Counted from the stretch's first letter, positions 46,429 to 59,764 are shown. The stretch is 64,000 nt of DNA from Eledone cirrhosa (GCA_964016885.1 OZ024743.1:20524795-20588794), one strand, 5' to 3'. The notes: a model not told the origin generated them from the sequence alone. Numbers and translations are program-made.

Positions 46429-49400
46429 AGACTACTTCATATCATCTCCTTTATTACACAGTTCCCCATGCTCTTTTGGTACACCTTCAACTCTCAATGA
46501 AATATACAGGATCAAATCCAAAGAAAACCATCTACCTAATAAAAATCAATATTGCAAATTATCATTTTCTATTTTCTACAAATTTGTTGCTAAATATGAA
46601 TTAGAGAATCTGTTAATGCTTTATCTTTAGATTTAGATTTATTTGCTATGAACAGATAAATTACCAGAACTATTTCAATTTTTTTTTACTCACTATTCAA
46701 TTGTCATCTCTCTGACTAGTTTATTTTGGATAACATTATTGCTGCTTTTCTGAATTAGAATTCTCTGTGATATCTCAATCATAATATACCATTGTATCCT
46801 GTATCTATCAATTCACAGTGTCTGTATACATGGTTATATTTTTAGGGGCCTATTCTAAATTGTCACTTAAGAACATTCATCTGAATGATTTCTGCTCATT
46901 TATTTGCATAAACATTATAGCACAGCTATTTATAATCAATGTTATACTATTGATGCTTATTTTGTTACCCAAGTAGTTTTCAGCAATCCCTATGTTTCTT
47001 GAGTAGTCTCAGAATCAAAGGTGTTGTATCTTATTTTTAAGAAGTTTTACTTGGACTACATTAGCCAATGTTTTTCCTTTTAAGGTGATCATGTATGAAT
47101 TGACTCGTTTTCCTTTATTTTGTATTTTATTTATATATAAGTCATGTTGACTGTGTGCCTAATGCTACAATTTCATTATATTGATGAAGCAACAGAGCTT
47201 CTCGGTGAAAATGACATTAAAATACAATATGTAAAATAAAATTGAACAATGACGGCAATGAATTTGTTTTGCAACGATTTTGATATGAAATCGTTTGTTA
47301 AAACAAATATTGTTATATTTGGGAAGGGTCTGTTGTTATAATATTGCCAGAAATATATAGTAAAACATAGGGTTTGTTTTTGCTTCAGTATATTTTACAT
47401 TTCTATCATTAATTCAGCTGGCAATCAAACATTGATTGACCAACAGTTAAAAATTCAGCAACATATTAATCAATATATCAGAATAGCTTAACACTAATAA
47501 ATATTCTCTAAACTTCAAAAGTGATCAAATACTTCTAATATGAATCAAGAATGGAATAAAATACATATCTATTTATCTGCATGTCTGTAAAATCAATTAA
47601 TCAGTTTTGATTTTATTTTGTATTAAAGATCATTAGTAACAGCTAGTGAACTGTCTTCATTTTAAATTAGTAATAAATCTGTTTCAGTTCTGGCTTCTCA
47701 GAATGCTTACATTAAATTCCTGTTGCATATATTTTTTGTATTTTAATGATTGCATTGGTTTAGATGTATATGAAGTAAACACTAATGAGTTAATAAGCTA
47801 ACAAAATACTAACCATATAATAATGAGTTGAAAATTGCTATAGTATTACTCTGTGCCTTTAACTAGGCATATTGCTTTACTTGCCTTAAAGATGACAAAT
47901 TCCATTAATAATTTTCTCTAACATGTTTAGCTGCAGAAAAGCTAGCTAAGAGTCCACAGAAATGAAGAATTACTTTGTCTATCCTAACAATAGTTACTAC
48001 TGTTATTTTACTATTATCTGTGAATGTTCTTGTCTTTGATCTCTGGCTAGGATTTTCCTTTTGTTTTTCTGTACTTGGTCCATTCTTCACTTTTCACTGA
48101 ATTTTGTTACCAACCTCTTTACTATTTTTCTACATCAGTTTAAGTGTTGTGAATACAGTTTTAAACTCAGTGTGCTTTTCCTCAACATCATACTCTACAT
48201 GACTAAGTTAGTTATACATTGTATAATTACTAATTTATGTTGTTGTATGTCCATACTCTTCCATTCTATCTTATTTTGGGGTGTTATTGAAAGTGTAGAC
48301 CATATTTCGATATAGTTGCTACAATTGTCAAATTCAGAACATTGTAGATTGTAGTTGTGGTAATACAGTGATAAAAAAAAAATGCAATGTTCTAAATGAG
48401 TCTACCTACTTAGGAAAATAGACATATTTCATTCATTTTGTTCTCTTGTTGCAAAATGTTCTCTAGATCCTTTAATAAGCTGATATGCTTATTAATTAAC
48501 CTTGCTTTCGGTATAGAATTTACTGCACATGCAATTATATTTCAAATTTAATTGATACTTCTTATGATATATATAGATTCTATTCTAAGTTTGCTCTGCT
48601 GAATGTTGCGCATGCTGAACAAACTTTCACAGATCATATTTATACAAGTATTTGTTAACACCTATTCAAACACAAAATAATCACAGCTCATTAATATCAC
48701 AGTTTATTGAATATTATTTCCCATTTACAAAAGCATTTCACACATTTCACAAAAGAAAAACATTGCCAACTATTGTGGTGTACAGGTATCGTATATCCAT
48801 ATTCATTTAGCCAAAGTAATGAGATCACAGATATGTTATATGGTTGTAATCAATAATTTTACTATGATGTACTTCCAAGCTACAAATATAATAAAGATAT
48901 GAATCACTAGAGATTATGTCCAGTTTATATGATAGAGGTCAGTAAAATAGCAAAAGAAATCAGTACTGTTGTACTTTAGCCACCTCCAGCCCATTATTCA
49001 TGTGATTGAATCAAACTTCTTTTGTGAAAAGAAACTCACACGGGAGACTGACTAAGAATAAGATAAAAACACTGCATATGCTATTTAGAAAACCTGGATG
49101 ATGACATGTTTAGCATACATATTATACAAATTCAGTAGTCATTCACAAGAAAAATAAATATATATATAATCTCTAAAGCTTAAACTATGTAAATGTAGAA
49201 AAATGCTATATTTAACATCTAATAAGCATCAAGAGTCATGAGGTATGTTTTACAATTGTAGAAAATTATGTGGAAAATGTTATTCTTTGCTTGCCCATTG
49301 CTAACATTTAAAAGTAAAACATTTCTATCGATGAAATTTCTTTTTTAAATATCAAAAAAGAAAAGAAGATAATTAATGCTCCATAGGAAAACATTAATAT

Positions 49401-49650
49401 TTTTAAAATTATTTTATTAGTCTCACTTTTAGTTGTATGTTTATAGCATTTGATACATTTCACATTTCTCTTTAATTAAAAATCTGAAAATTAACAAATT
49501 AGTAATTATTGATTTAGTAGATAATGTCATAATCAGGTTTTCTAATAAACAGCATGTGTGGTGGTTTTTTGTTCTTCTTAGCCAGCCTTTTGTTAAATTA
49601 AGATATTAATTTTTAGTAAAAGTAGTATTAGTGCTTCTTTCATAGAATTT
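46429..49650. other. Anonymous DNA
   Basis: More than 3 kb with no recognisable repeat or gene. ORFs are 60-85 codons without motifs. Confidence 0.5.
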
Positions 49651-49770
49651 TGAAGAATGATAGGCAACAGTAACTCACTCATGGCAGGATTGAACTCAGA
49701 ATGTGAAAGAATATAGCTTAACACTATAAAACATTTAGTCTAGTACACCGCTCTATCTGCTAATCCCAAC
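49651..49770 (-). mobile_element. SINE head fragment (antisense)
   Basis: GGCAGGATTGAACTCAGAAT (box B complement) followed by GCTTAACACTATAAAACATT and CTCTATCTGCTAATCCCA (head) fits the SINE layout. Its head grades into the tandem repeat that follows. Confidence 0.65.
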
Positions 49771-50092
49771 AAATTTAGTCTAGTACACCACAGTATCTGC
49801 TAACCCCCACAAATTTAGTCTTGTACACCACTGTAACCTGCTAATCCCCACAAATTTAGTCTAGTATACTACTGTATCTGCTAATCTTCACAAATTTAGT
49901 CAGGTACACATTTGTATATGCTACTCCCCACAAAATTAGTCAGGTACACCTTTGTATCTGCTACTCCCCACAAATTTAGTCTAGTATACTACTGTTTTCT
50001 GCTAATCCCCACAAATTTAGTCTAGTACAGCACTGTATCTGATAATCCCTACAAATTTAGTCTAGTATATTACTATATCTGCTACTCTATGC
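49731..50092. repeat. 40-bp minisatellite, 9 copies
   Basis: Units of 40-41 bp begin near 49731, 49771, 49811, 49852, 49892, 49932, 49972, 50013 and 50053. Consensus starts AAATTTAGTCTAGTACACCA and ends CTGCTAATCCCCAC. The first unit overlaps the SINE head, so the array seems to have expanded from it. Confidence 0.92.
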
Positions 50093-50695
50093 AATATTCA
50101 AAATTCGATTCAGAAATGATGTCTCAACTTCAATGCTACAAGGCACAAAATAGTAAATTTTTTCTTCAGAAAGCAGATTTAATCAGTTATTAAGAACATC
50201 ATAATTTACACATCTCTATTTATTATAAGATAAAGAAAATTCTGGGAGATATATTAAAGAAATATATAACCAACCTTTAACCAAATTTAATATGTTGATC
50301 AATCAATTATTTATCATCCCAAGGAACATGAAAAAGTGAAATTCAATGTATTAGAAAGAACAGACAGTCTTGTTATTGCTTCTTAATATATTTGATGAAT
50401 TGTGTTCATGTATATTTTAAGCTTATTGATATTAGTTCATTTATAACAATATTGTCAACTGAGATAGCCACTGGAGATTCTCTACCGTTTGGTACCATAT
50501 TTGACAAATTACTTTCCATTATATCGATGAAATCATTTTCAGCTTCAATGTGTACCAGCTAAACATGTATATAGGCAGAATTCATAGAAATAATTTTCAA
50601 AGACATATAACTTATTTCTGGTGCCTGTGAGAAAGTTTTCAGTTAGCTTTGAATTTCAAAAACAATTCAAAAGATTTTTTTGGTATGTAATATAG
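50093..50695. other. Anonymous DNA
   Basis: No gene seen. Confidence 0.5.
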
Positions 50696-50739
50696 TTTAC
50701 TTAACCCTGAACTGTATATAACTTTGTATGAAGTGGCTG

Positions 50740-51445
50740 TGCTTGATATATAGAAAAGGAGTAGGTAAGAACTCTATACAATGTACACAATGTAAGGTAT
50801 GGATACACAAAAAGTATTGTGGAATTGTAGGCAAACTAACAGAAAATATAGACTTTCTATGTGGCAGAGCACAGGAATAGTGTGTAGTAAGACAAGGAGT
50901 GAAATAAACATTTTTCAATCTCAGGAAGGCACCATAGAAGTAGTTGATAGACTCTGTTACTTGGATGACCTAATTAGCAGTAGAGGATGCAGCTCTGAAA
51001 CCAGAATAAGAACAGTCTGGAAAAAGTTCATAGAGTTAATACTGTTGTTGACAACAAAGTGCAGGGTTGATTGTATGATGCCTGCAGAAGAAGTGTGATG
51101 TTGCTTCATTTCTCTCCCGCCTCTGTATATCCTCTGCATCATTTCTCTCCCGCCTCTGTATATCCTCTGCATCATTCCTCTCCAGCCTCTGTATATCCTC
51201 TGCATTAACTGCTCATCTAGTGAATGTGTAATGTTAGTGAGCATTAACGATGGTGATGGATAAACTGAAGGAAAAGATGGATGGAAGAGGAAGCAGATGT
51301 TGTGTAGAAGAGAGAAGACTGCACTGGTACGGACATGTGAACCTTAGGGATGATGAATGTTTGGTGAAGAAGTGCTAGGAAATGTCAGAGGAGGAGGACT
51401 GCTCGATTGAACCCATTCAACTGATACAAGCAAGGAAAAAAACGA
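50740..51445 (+). pseudogene. LINE C-terminal half with internal inverted segment
   Basis: In order: KGVGKNSIQCTQCKVWIHKK (PHD-type finger half), EGTIEVVDRLCYLDDLISS, RIRTVWKKFIELILLLTTK and CRVDCMM, then YDACRRSVMLL. After about 51104 a ~110-bp segment reads correctly only on the opposite strand (AEDIQRLERND), with a 33-bp unit repeated three times. Sense coding resumes with SRCCVEERRLHWYGHVNL near 51,310 and DDECLVKK. Stops and shifts are present. Same lineage as LINE copies 1-3. Confidence 0.8.
51108..51206. repeat. 33-bp unit x3 inside inverted LINE segment
   Basis: Three units (51108-51140, 51141-51173, 51174-51206) of ATTTCTCTCCCGCCTCTGTA...; the third differs slightly. Each codes AEDIQRRERND-type peptide on the minus strand. 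Confidence 0.92.
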
Positions 51446-51484
51446 ACATAAAATAATGATGATGACAATGATTTTCATAGTATC

Positions 51485-52530
51485 ACACCTGCACATAATG
51501 TATTAGCCCATTTTTTAAGTGTATAAAATAATAACTTTAGCTGAGATGTTATTTCTATCCATATTTATAATTTCTATATTTATTATTGATCAAGAATTTT
51601 GTTAGCATACCTTCAATTTGAAATCCATAGAGAATTACTTTTATGTAATATATTTTCTTTGCATCACATTTTATGTTCAAACTCATAATTGTGGCCCTAA
51701 TAGTGACAGAGCACTGAGTTACCCACTTCCAGCCCCTTTTAAAAAAATTCCTCTTTAGAAGCTGTATTTATTCCTGACCTCTGTATATTTATGTGTGCAG
51801 ATTTTAGAGTTGTGTTTGTCTTTATAACTGAATAGCAATTAAACATTTACTTTAATCAAATACAAAGCATAATTTTGGATTCAGATCATGGATTCCATGG
51901 CATTATGCTATTCATAGATGTCGATATAGTTAAACTTTGCTTAGAAATATTAAAACCTTTGAAGTGTAATCAATTTAATCCTTTTGATACCAAACCGCTT
52001 ATGGTTTTATGATACAAAGCTGTTTATTTTAAAGTGTTTATATTTATCTAAAATCTTTCCATCATAATTTTATGTATGAAACTTTGTTATTTTCTAAACA
52101 CCAGCTTGATAATGAGAAAGTTAGTTATATTGCTAAATCCTTCCAAGTTCTTCCTTATTTTCAATGAATCTGAAAATCATAAGCAGTGTTGTTTGTTAGA
52201 AATATAATAATAAAAAGGTGAGTTAAACATTCTAGTGTGTAACTCAACAATTAATCGCTGCCTTTGATTTTTGATTTTCAGATAAACACAGAAATAAAAT
52301 GTTTACATTCAGTTGGCAAAATGTTTGTTACAATGCATGTGTCAGACACTGAGATCTTATTGTCTTTGCTATTGAAACCTAATATTTAATTGAAATGTAA
52401 TTTATATTGTAATCTTAATTGGTACTTAAAATAAAGTCAGTATACTGTTTATATATATATATATATATTTAAAACATTCCAGATATTGTTTTGTAAGTTT
52501 GATTATGAGCTTCATATTTTCCTTTTTCTG
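51485..52530. other. Anonymous AT-rich DNA
   Basis: No gene or repeat seen apart from a TA run at 52450-52470. Confidence 0.5.
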
Positions 52531-52535
52531 TTTAG

Positions 52536-52783
52536 ATATAACAGATCATGAATCAATATCTAATAATGAATTTAACATCTCGGAGGGTAATTCAGAACAT
52601 TTTTCTAGTGTTATTCACAGTAATCACACTAGTTATGTTTATAAATTATTCACATTCATAACTAAGATATCACCTGTTTTCACAAATCACTGTAAATTTG
52701 AAACTTCCACCATCAATGCTTCACTTTTATCTTCTGAAATCCCAAGTATTACTATACTTGAAAATCGGAATGATTTTCACTGA
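52536..52783 (+). other. Exon-like segment 2 (paralogue of 43531-43702)
   Basis: TTTCCTTTTTCTGTTTAG precedes an open frame DITDHESISNNEFNISEGNS ... SPVFTNHCKFETST ... SITILENRNDFH ending in TGA at 52781-52783. An AATAAA lies at 52870-52875. About 130 bp aligns with segment 1. Longer than its partner and without stops. Protein family unknown. Confidence 0.4.
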
Positions 52784-52789
52784 ATACTA

Positions 52790-53305
52790 GAACATATCAA
52801 CATGATTTGTTCTTAGTAATTATGATATGTATGATGTTTTGAACATCTTTTTGTTAAGTCACCGTCACTCAATAAATTTTTCACATATAAACATACATAA
52901 TTATCACAATTATTTTATTTCAATTCACTTAATAAAGAATAAATATAAAAGAAATAATTATTTCAATTACTAAACACATTTGTTTTTCCGATCTCTCTTC
53001 TTGAGATCTTAACTTTATTCTCTATTTTGCTTTATTTTCTAATTTTTTGTTAACTATTTTGTATTGTACTCATAATTATCTTTGCTCATCTTTAAACTTA
53101 ATGAGATTCTATTTCGCAGTTTCCCCTCCCCCTTTCTAATTCGTATTTTATTAACTGTCTAGTGGAAAGACCACTTCCAATTAGCATATTATGTTCTTGT
53201 TATTGAGATGATGTAATATAGAAAGGTTATTCATTAGAAAGGGTAATTAATTCTCAGCACAAAGATCTGAACTAAATCTTAAATCATAATATACTATATA
53301 TATAT
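52790..53305. other. Anonymous DNA
   Basis: No supported gene. Confidence 0.5.
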
Positions 53306-53307
53306 AT

Positions 53308-53368
53308 ATACTCTTTTACCCTTTTACCTGTTTCAGCCATCCGGCTGAGGCCATGCTGGGGCACCGAT
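53308..53368 (+). mobile_element. Short cephalopod-type dispersed repeat fragment
   Basis: TGTTTCAGCCATCCGGCTGA followed by GGCCATGCTGGGGCACCG, between TA runs. I recognise this as the start of a widespread cephalopod repeat; only ~60 bp is left. Confidence 0.4.
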
Positions 53369-54590
53369 ATATATATAAAACTGAAATGATCTTATATTGA
53401 GAATGATAAGCAAGGATTGCTGCTAGTTTAGTTTTTTGTGGTATTGAGTGTTTTCAAATAGTCAGTTGTTAGTTTCCATAATCATGGGACTGGGTACTGG
53501 TGCAGCTTTCATTTATCTGCACTTCCAATCTTGCTTTTAGAATGAAAATTATGCAATCCTTGTTGAATAGTGTGTAAATCCAGCTGCACAGTTTTCCTCT
53601 AGTTTATTTAAAATTTGTTTTTATAGATATGATGGATGGATGTACTTTATTCTTGTGTGGTTATCGAGTTGTTTATATTATTTCCTTGATTTTTCAATAG
53701 AACATTTAACCTACTGCAGTTCTCCAAGAAAACCTACTTTAGAATCCTAAAAATCATTCATCTATATATATTTTAGGTGGCATTTATTTTTCATAATGCA
53801 ATGGAACTTTGTATTTCCTAGCTGCAAACAAGATCGTACAAGCTTCCAGTGAATGAATATGATAGTTGAAGATTGTCCATTTCTAAATCAACTACAGAAA
53901 AATATTGAAGATGTATAATAGTTGACAGCAGATTTTCTAACCTGAGGTCAACTGTTATTAGTCAATTTGGTTAACAAAAATCTAAAATATCCACTGTAAA
54001 ATCAATGCCTTTTTCTTCTCATTTCTCTTTCTTTCTTAATACCATTTGCTCTCTTTTCTTTCCTTGTTTCCTTCTGTAATTGTCTATTTGGCATTTTATT
54101 TTATTTTTTGACATAGAGAAGTTCATGTGTTCTGTTATAATATATGTTGGTGTGTTTGTGAGCATGTGTGTGTATGTAGCTACACGTTCATGGATGTGTA
54201 TGCCTGTGTGGGTATATGTATTCAGTAGTTTATATAATAATGATGTAAACTAAGGGCATAAAAAAATAATATATCCACAACAAATCTTAAAGTAGATTAA
54301 ATTGTAGCAATATTCATCATAAAAATGTGCAGTGATAATAATAGGCATTATAGATAAGATTTGTGCCACCAGCTTAGTAAAATGAATGCATAATATTTAA
54401 GATATTTATTGATAGTTATAATAATATAGACTGATTAAGATACAGAACACATTGCTATAAAAACAATACAATTAATTAATAAAAAATATTCATAATCATT
54501 TATAACATACTGAAATCTTAGAATGAAGATTATATTGCAAGATGTCTATTTCTATCCAATTCCTTTCTCTCACATGGTATTGTATTTTAT
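53369..54590. other. Anonymous DNA
   Basis: No gene seen. Confidence 0.5.
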
Positions 54591-54594
54591 ATTT

Positions 54595-55040
54595 TGTCTA
54601 GACTGAATGTGCATGGAAGAAGTTCCTGCAAATGTGTGGTGGGCTTGTGAGGAGGGTTGTGTCACTTACACTGAAAGGAAATGTTTTTGCTGCATGTATG
54701 AGAAGTGCCATGATTTATGGAAGTGAGACATGGGTGATGGACATATAGGAGCAGGAGAGACGGGACAGAATGATGAGAATGATTCAGTAAAGTTTAGCAG
54801 AAGACAAACCATGAATTGCAGAGGATGATGGGAATAGAGCCAGTGATGAATGTTGTAAAGAGAAATGGAGGGAGATGGTTGATGCATGTGTTGAGGAAGA
54901 ATGAAAGTAACTGAGTAAGAAGAGTGATGGAAATGAATGTGGAAGAAAGTAGAAGGGGAAGACCAAGCAAAATATGGCTAAAGATCATGGAGTCAGATTT
55001 GAGAGCCAGGAGTTGAGGGGGAGTGCAAATGATAGGTCAA
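54595..55040 (+). pseudogene. LINE C-terminal fragment
   Basis: Frames: ECAWKKFLQMCGGLVRRVVS then LTLKGNVFAACMRSAMIYGS, followed by ETWVMD (family AWKKFREL...RGKVYxACVRSAMLYGSETW). After a frameshift come IEPVMNVVKRNGGRWLMHVL, RKNESN-VRRVMEMNVEESR and RGRPSKIWLKIMESDLRA (family WxGHVLRKxDxDWVxRxMExxVExxRGRGRPKKTW). Related to but distinct from copies 1-3. Confidence 0.75.
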
Positions 55041-55170
55041 AATGAAGAGACTTGCCATGGGGGTTGCTTTCGCAAGGAAATGGCCTTAAAATACTTATGT
55101 TGTATTTATTTTATAAGAATAAAATTTAAGGAAAACTATCTAACTAGCTACCCACTCTCTCTTTATCTAT

Positions 55171-55171
55171 G

Positions 55172-55212
<41 letters not shown>
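55171..55212. repeat. (GA)n microsatellite
   Basis: Pure GA dinucleotide, ~42 bp. Confidence 0.95.
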
Positions 55213-55213
<1 letters not shown>

Positions 55214-57465
55214 ACACAAGGTTCCCTAAGTTCCTGAAATTTAGTGGTCATTTGGTGTCACCTTAAATAAATATTATCCATCTTTACAAAATCTCTTGAG
55301 CCAATTCCAGTCTCATACAACAAATATACTATACTAAACAACTTTGCTTTTGAATCCTGGGTTCAAATACAAGTTATATATATAATCTATACATTTGTTA
55401 GTCATACAAATTTACATAACACTTATATAAAAATAATTAACCTGTATACTCTATAGTATGTTATGTAATTTCCCTCAAACATGAACTGACATATCTAACC
55501 ACTAACTGTTTAATCCTAGATATCGACAATCTGTAGACATTATACCTGAAAGAGCATGCTATGAAACCAATGAGATTCAATTGGTTCAAATAATATTTTG
55601 GTTGTTTAACCCACATGTATAATTTTGCAGCTATAACCCTAAATTTATTTCAGTAAAAAGACTGGTAAATAATTTGAGAATAAAAATAGAACTATTTCAT
55701 TATATGGAATCAGTTTCTTACGTTACTTTGTTTAGTGTGTTACTTCACAGTGAGAGGAAATATTATGTATTAATATATACCAAATTGAATGAAAAATATA
55801 CTATATGGTGCCATCTATTATTTCCCCGTATGTTTGTCCTGTTTTTGTTTTTGACTGGTGAACATAATGCTGGTTCTTGTTCAATGTGCTGGAGCACTAT
55901 AGCTCAATTTCCATTGAAAATAATAGTTATAAAGAAGACATTCTTTTTTTATTTATTTTGATATAAAAATCAATTGGGGTAGGGAAGATAATTGTGAAAT
56001 ATAAAAGTGAAAATGTTATTGTTAATTTTCACTTAGAAAAGCACATATTTTCTCAAAGATTTTTATACCACAATGAAGAAAACTTTCTTGAAAATTCAAT
56101 ACGACCATTGCCAATTCTGACCACGAGATGCAAAGTTAATTAAAAGGGTAATACCATGGATGTTTGTAATGCATATTGATGCTACTTGTTGAAATGCCGT
56201 ATTCACGGGCAATGAACAAGAATCCAAGGCTTCAAATATCAAGTTTGAGTCACAATTTCAAGAAATAGATGAATTAATTGTTAAGTAAACATTTTACGAA
56301 ACAATGCACTAAATTGAGTTACATAAGTCTTCTAAAGCCCAAAGTTAGCAAGGAATCATCGTATTGAGAATGGTGTTTATTCCCTCCCACTGTTTTAATA
56401 TTTGAGAGCGAGGTCAGAATTTTCGATTTTCTTTGAGAAATATTGGTCAAATTTCGCCAATAAAAATGTTATTGTGCAATGAATATTATTTTGTAGACTA
56501 TCAAAATTCGATATGATGATTTTTTTTTTTTTTTTTGATATTACATACTGTCGGATAATTTAGGTAGTGCTGATTCGTTTTTTCTTCTCTCTTTTGCTGA
56601 CAGGAATTACTTTTTGCATTTTGTTTGTTTTTTTAATTTAGGATTACATGCCATTCTGAGAAATTTTCATTAATAATAAAATAAAATTGATTAATTTTAT
56701 TAATAAATATTACTAACACTTTGTAACAGGATTATTATTAACACATTGTTTAACTTTTAAGCTTCATCAAATGCTGTATTGAATTCGCAACCTGACATAT
56801 GTGTCAGATTTTGATAAAAAAATATATGAGAAGCAAGTTCACAACCAGAACTTTCAAATGATATATAATTGTCCATGGAAAACTTGACATGAAAATGATC
56901 AAGTAAAATTTGCATATCACCCTTCCACAGAGCTCTGCAGGGATACCTATTAAATGTATTGTAAAGCTCCAAACTTACAGAGAGGATTCAGTTTTATACC
57001 CCGTGCCAGTATATCAAAACTGTGCTCCCTTCAGATAATGGATCACAATATAGCCATGTCTAGAAATACTTGAAAAGTTTGCGATGGCCTTTAATCGCTG
57101 TAATTTAATTGTTTGTAGCCATTTTTAATCGTCTATTAAAATTGATCCCAAATTTATTTAGTTCTGTACCGACTACAAATGTACCAAAACTGTTTGTCTT
57201 ATAAAGACTTACTTGTTTTCCATTGTTATTCATTAATATATATAATTTTTTATTATTCCTCAGCCTGAAATGATATAGTGGGTAAATCTTATATATATCA
57301 TGTATTATCATGTTTGTTGTTAACATCTGCTTTCCCTGCTAGCTGAAACTATTGTAGCATATAAATGGCAGACTGAATACACGTGATTTTTCTACAGAAA
57401 TTTCCTTTCTGTTCCTTCCTATTCTCACTCTCTATTTTTCTATTTCATCTTTTATTTCTCATTCT
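55213..57465. other. Anonymous DNA
   Basis: T-run at 56520-56536. Minus-strand ORFs at 56757-56972 and 57105-57326 have normal composition but no recognised motif or splice support. Confidence 0.45.
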
Positions 57466-57510
57466 ATCTCTTGATGAAGGACTAGTGTCTGAAATGTAAA
57501 GACTCCTTTC
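57466..57510 (+). other. Possible decayed hammerhead-like motif
   Basis: TTGATGAAGGACTAGTGTCT followed by GAAATGT: core CUGANGA with one change, a short stem, then GAAA. A similar block lies at 58912-58945. Secondary structure not verified. Confidence 0.25.
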
Positions 57511-58800
57511 TTACTATATCAAACATTAAACTAATATATATTTTGTTGTTGGACTGCCAATGGTTCCAGCTTTATGATCAACTAAATAGCCTGCTCATGA
57601 AATTAATGTGCAAGTGGCTGAGCATTCTACAATCCATGTACCCATAACACAATTCTCAGGGACTTTAGAATGATACAGCATGTGACAAGGCTTGCCCTAT
57701 GAAATATAAGTACAACTCATTATTGTCAACTGAGTGGATTGAAACAATATGAAATAAAGTTTTTTTTTCAAGAATACAACACACCCCAGGAAATTGAACG
57801 TACAATCATAAAATTGTGAGCTGAACACACTAACCACTAAGCTTTCACATAGGGACACACATCTAGATATCATCATCATTTAACATCCAATTATCTTTTG
57901 CTTGTAAGGGTGAGTTGGGTCATCACAGTACTCAAGGCAGAGTTACTGAACTCTCATATATGTACACACTCACATATATATCAGCCACACCACCACTCTC
58001 ATCGGACCCAGCAGCCACTCATTTATTGTTAGGGACGTCAACTGTACATCTGCGGGCCTTATCTCTGGGCTCCATTGCACTCTATGCAGGGCTGTCTACA
58101 TAGGTCAAACTGGCCATCAGCTGGCCATCTAGGTCAACAATCCGTCTCTCGTCTCCTGACTTTTACGCTCTGCCGTCCATTCCACACACCACCTCACAGT
58201 CATCAGCCTCACATCTGCATGAGACCCATCGACTCGTGCTGCCTGAGGAATCAGCAGCTTATTTTTTTCTATAAACATCCTCTGTAGCCTGAATGCTATG
58301 TTTCTTTTCCTCTTATTTTCTCTTCCCAATACGTACATCCCATATCCCATACATCCCATGGATGTGCACAACACACAGGCACCATCTCTGAACCACACAG
58401 AAGTACTCACACACACAGATATATTACACACAACAAAAAAACTAATTCACTTACCAATAAAAACACGTGTAGAAACACATGCATACTCACACACACTCAA
58501 GTTTGCACATTCCCACTTAATATTGTATATTGTTGTGTTACTGTGACAATATAGGTTTATTTTCCCTCCAGTTATTTCACCTATTGGAGATAAGTTGTGT
58601 TTACTTTTGTTCATACAGTTTCATTTCTATTTGTTACACACACAGACAAACCACACACATACATGATGTTAATACATCCATACATACATACACACCATCA
58701 TGAACAATGTATGCACCACTTCAACAATACATACACACAGGGTAGGATTAAATACGACACACACACTCACATTTCTCTTTTTTTATCCTTTTCTATTTAT
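57511..58800. other. Anonymous DNA with CA-rich patches
   Basis: Reversed tail remnant ATCATCATCATTTAACATCC at 57869-57890. A moderately GC-richer block 57960-58260 has overlapping ORFs on both strands, none recognised. CA-rich 58380-58760. Confidence 0.45.
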
Positions 58801-58805
58801 GTGTC

Positions 58806-58854
58806 TAACCCATGCTAGCATGGAAGATAGACGTTAAACGATGATGACGATCCT
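58806..58854 (+). mobile_element. LINE/SINE tail remnant
   Basis: CCCATGCTAGCATGGAAGAT then ACGTTAAACGATGATGACGA matches the shared tail end. Confidence 0.65.
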
Positions 58855-59004
58855 TGTCTTTGTGTTTCTTCTACTCCTATTTTCTGAACCTCATCTTTGT
58901 GTATCCTCTACTCCTAATGAAGGACTAATGTCCGATACATAAAACTTCCCTTTTCCTTCAAATGTGGAACTTAGACTATTATTATCGTATCTCAGTGTCA
59001 GTTT

Positions 59005-59150
59005 TAGCCCATGCAAGCATGGAAAAGCAGATGTAAAAACGATAATGATATATGTAATCATCAACTTATTTACACTGGCATAGGTTAGGCAGGATTCTTG
59101 AGGCAATGTTTTACAACCAGATACCCATCCTGGCACCAGCTCTTTTAGTC
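59005..59150. mobile_element. Two tail remnants in opposite orientation
   Basis: Plus-sense CCCATGCAAGCATGGAAAAG ... GATAATGAT (59008-59050) is followed by antisense ATCATCAACTTATTTACACT ... CCAGATACCCATCCTGGCAC (59058-59138). Confidence 0.6.
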
Positions 59151-59679
59151 ACATCCTTCACTATGCATGTATATAGTGTATACACTATATTTATCTGGCT
59201 TTAACAACATAGTTGAGTTTCTTGCTCCTACCATGGTCTAGAAACCCTGCTGATGCAATGGAATCAATTTAACTGGAATGAATGTTATTTATTATCCAGA
59301 TTTCTGCAAGTGATTATATATGATTATACTATACTATAACTATTTCACCTAACTGGTTAAAATATTTGGCACTTGGTCATCAAATCCATCATCTGCAGTT
59401 TTTTGTTGAAAATTATGTGTGAGTTCATAACTGGGAATGTGTAGAAAGATCTCTGCTTGAATTTCATACGATCTAGAGTTGAAGGTGGAAGTGGGTGTCC
59501 GAAATAGTGAACATATATTATCAAGATAGAGCTAAAGAGTGTGAACAGGAGAGAAGTAAAATGATTTGATAGTAGTAGAGTGGCAAGAAAGAGAGAGGGA
59601 GGGTAGAAAAAAGAAAGAGCACATCGTAAGAACAAAACACATAGGGCTGAATGAACAAAAAACATCCATCTTCCTGGAG

Positions 59680-59685
<6 letters not shown>
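59151..59685. other. Anonymous DNA
   Basis: No gene seen. Confidence 0.5.

Positions 59686-59687
<2 letters not shown>

Positions 59688-59764
<77 letters not shown>
59688..59764. repeat. (TG)n microsatellite
   Basis: Two TG runs split by CATATATA. Confidence 0.97.

Noticed and set aside
49731..50092. CRISPR-like array
   Set aside because: Units are contiguous with no unique spacers, and the context is an animal genome; it is a minisatellite.
56757..57326. Two minus-strand ORFs as exons of one gene
   Set aside because: The weak acceptor context and lack of a recognised domain are insufficient.
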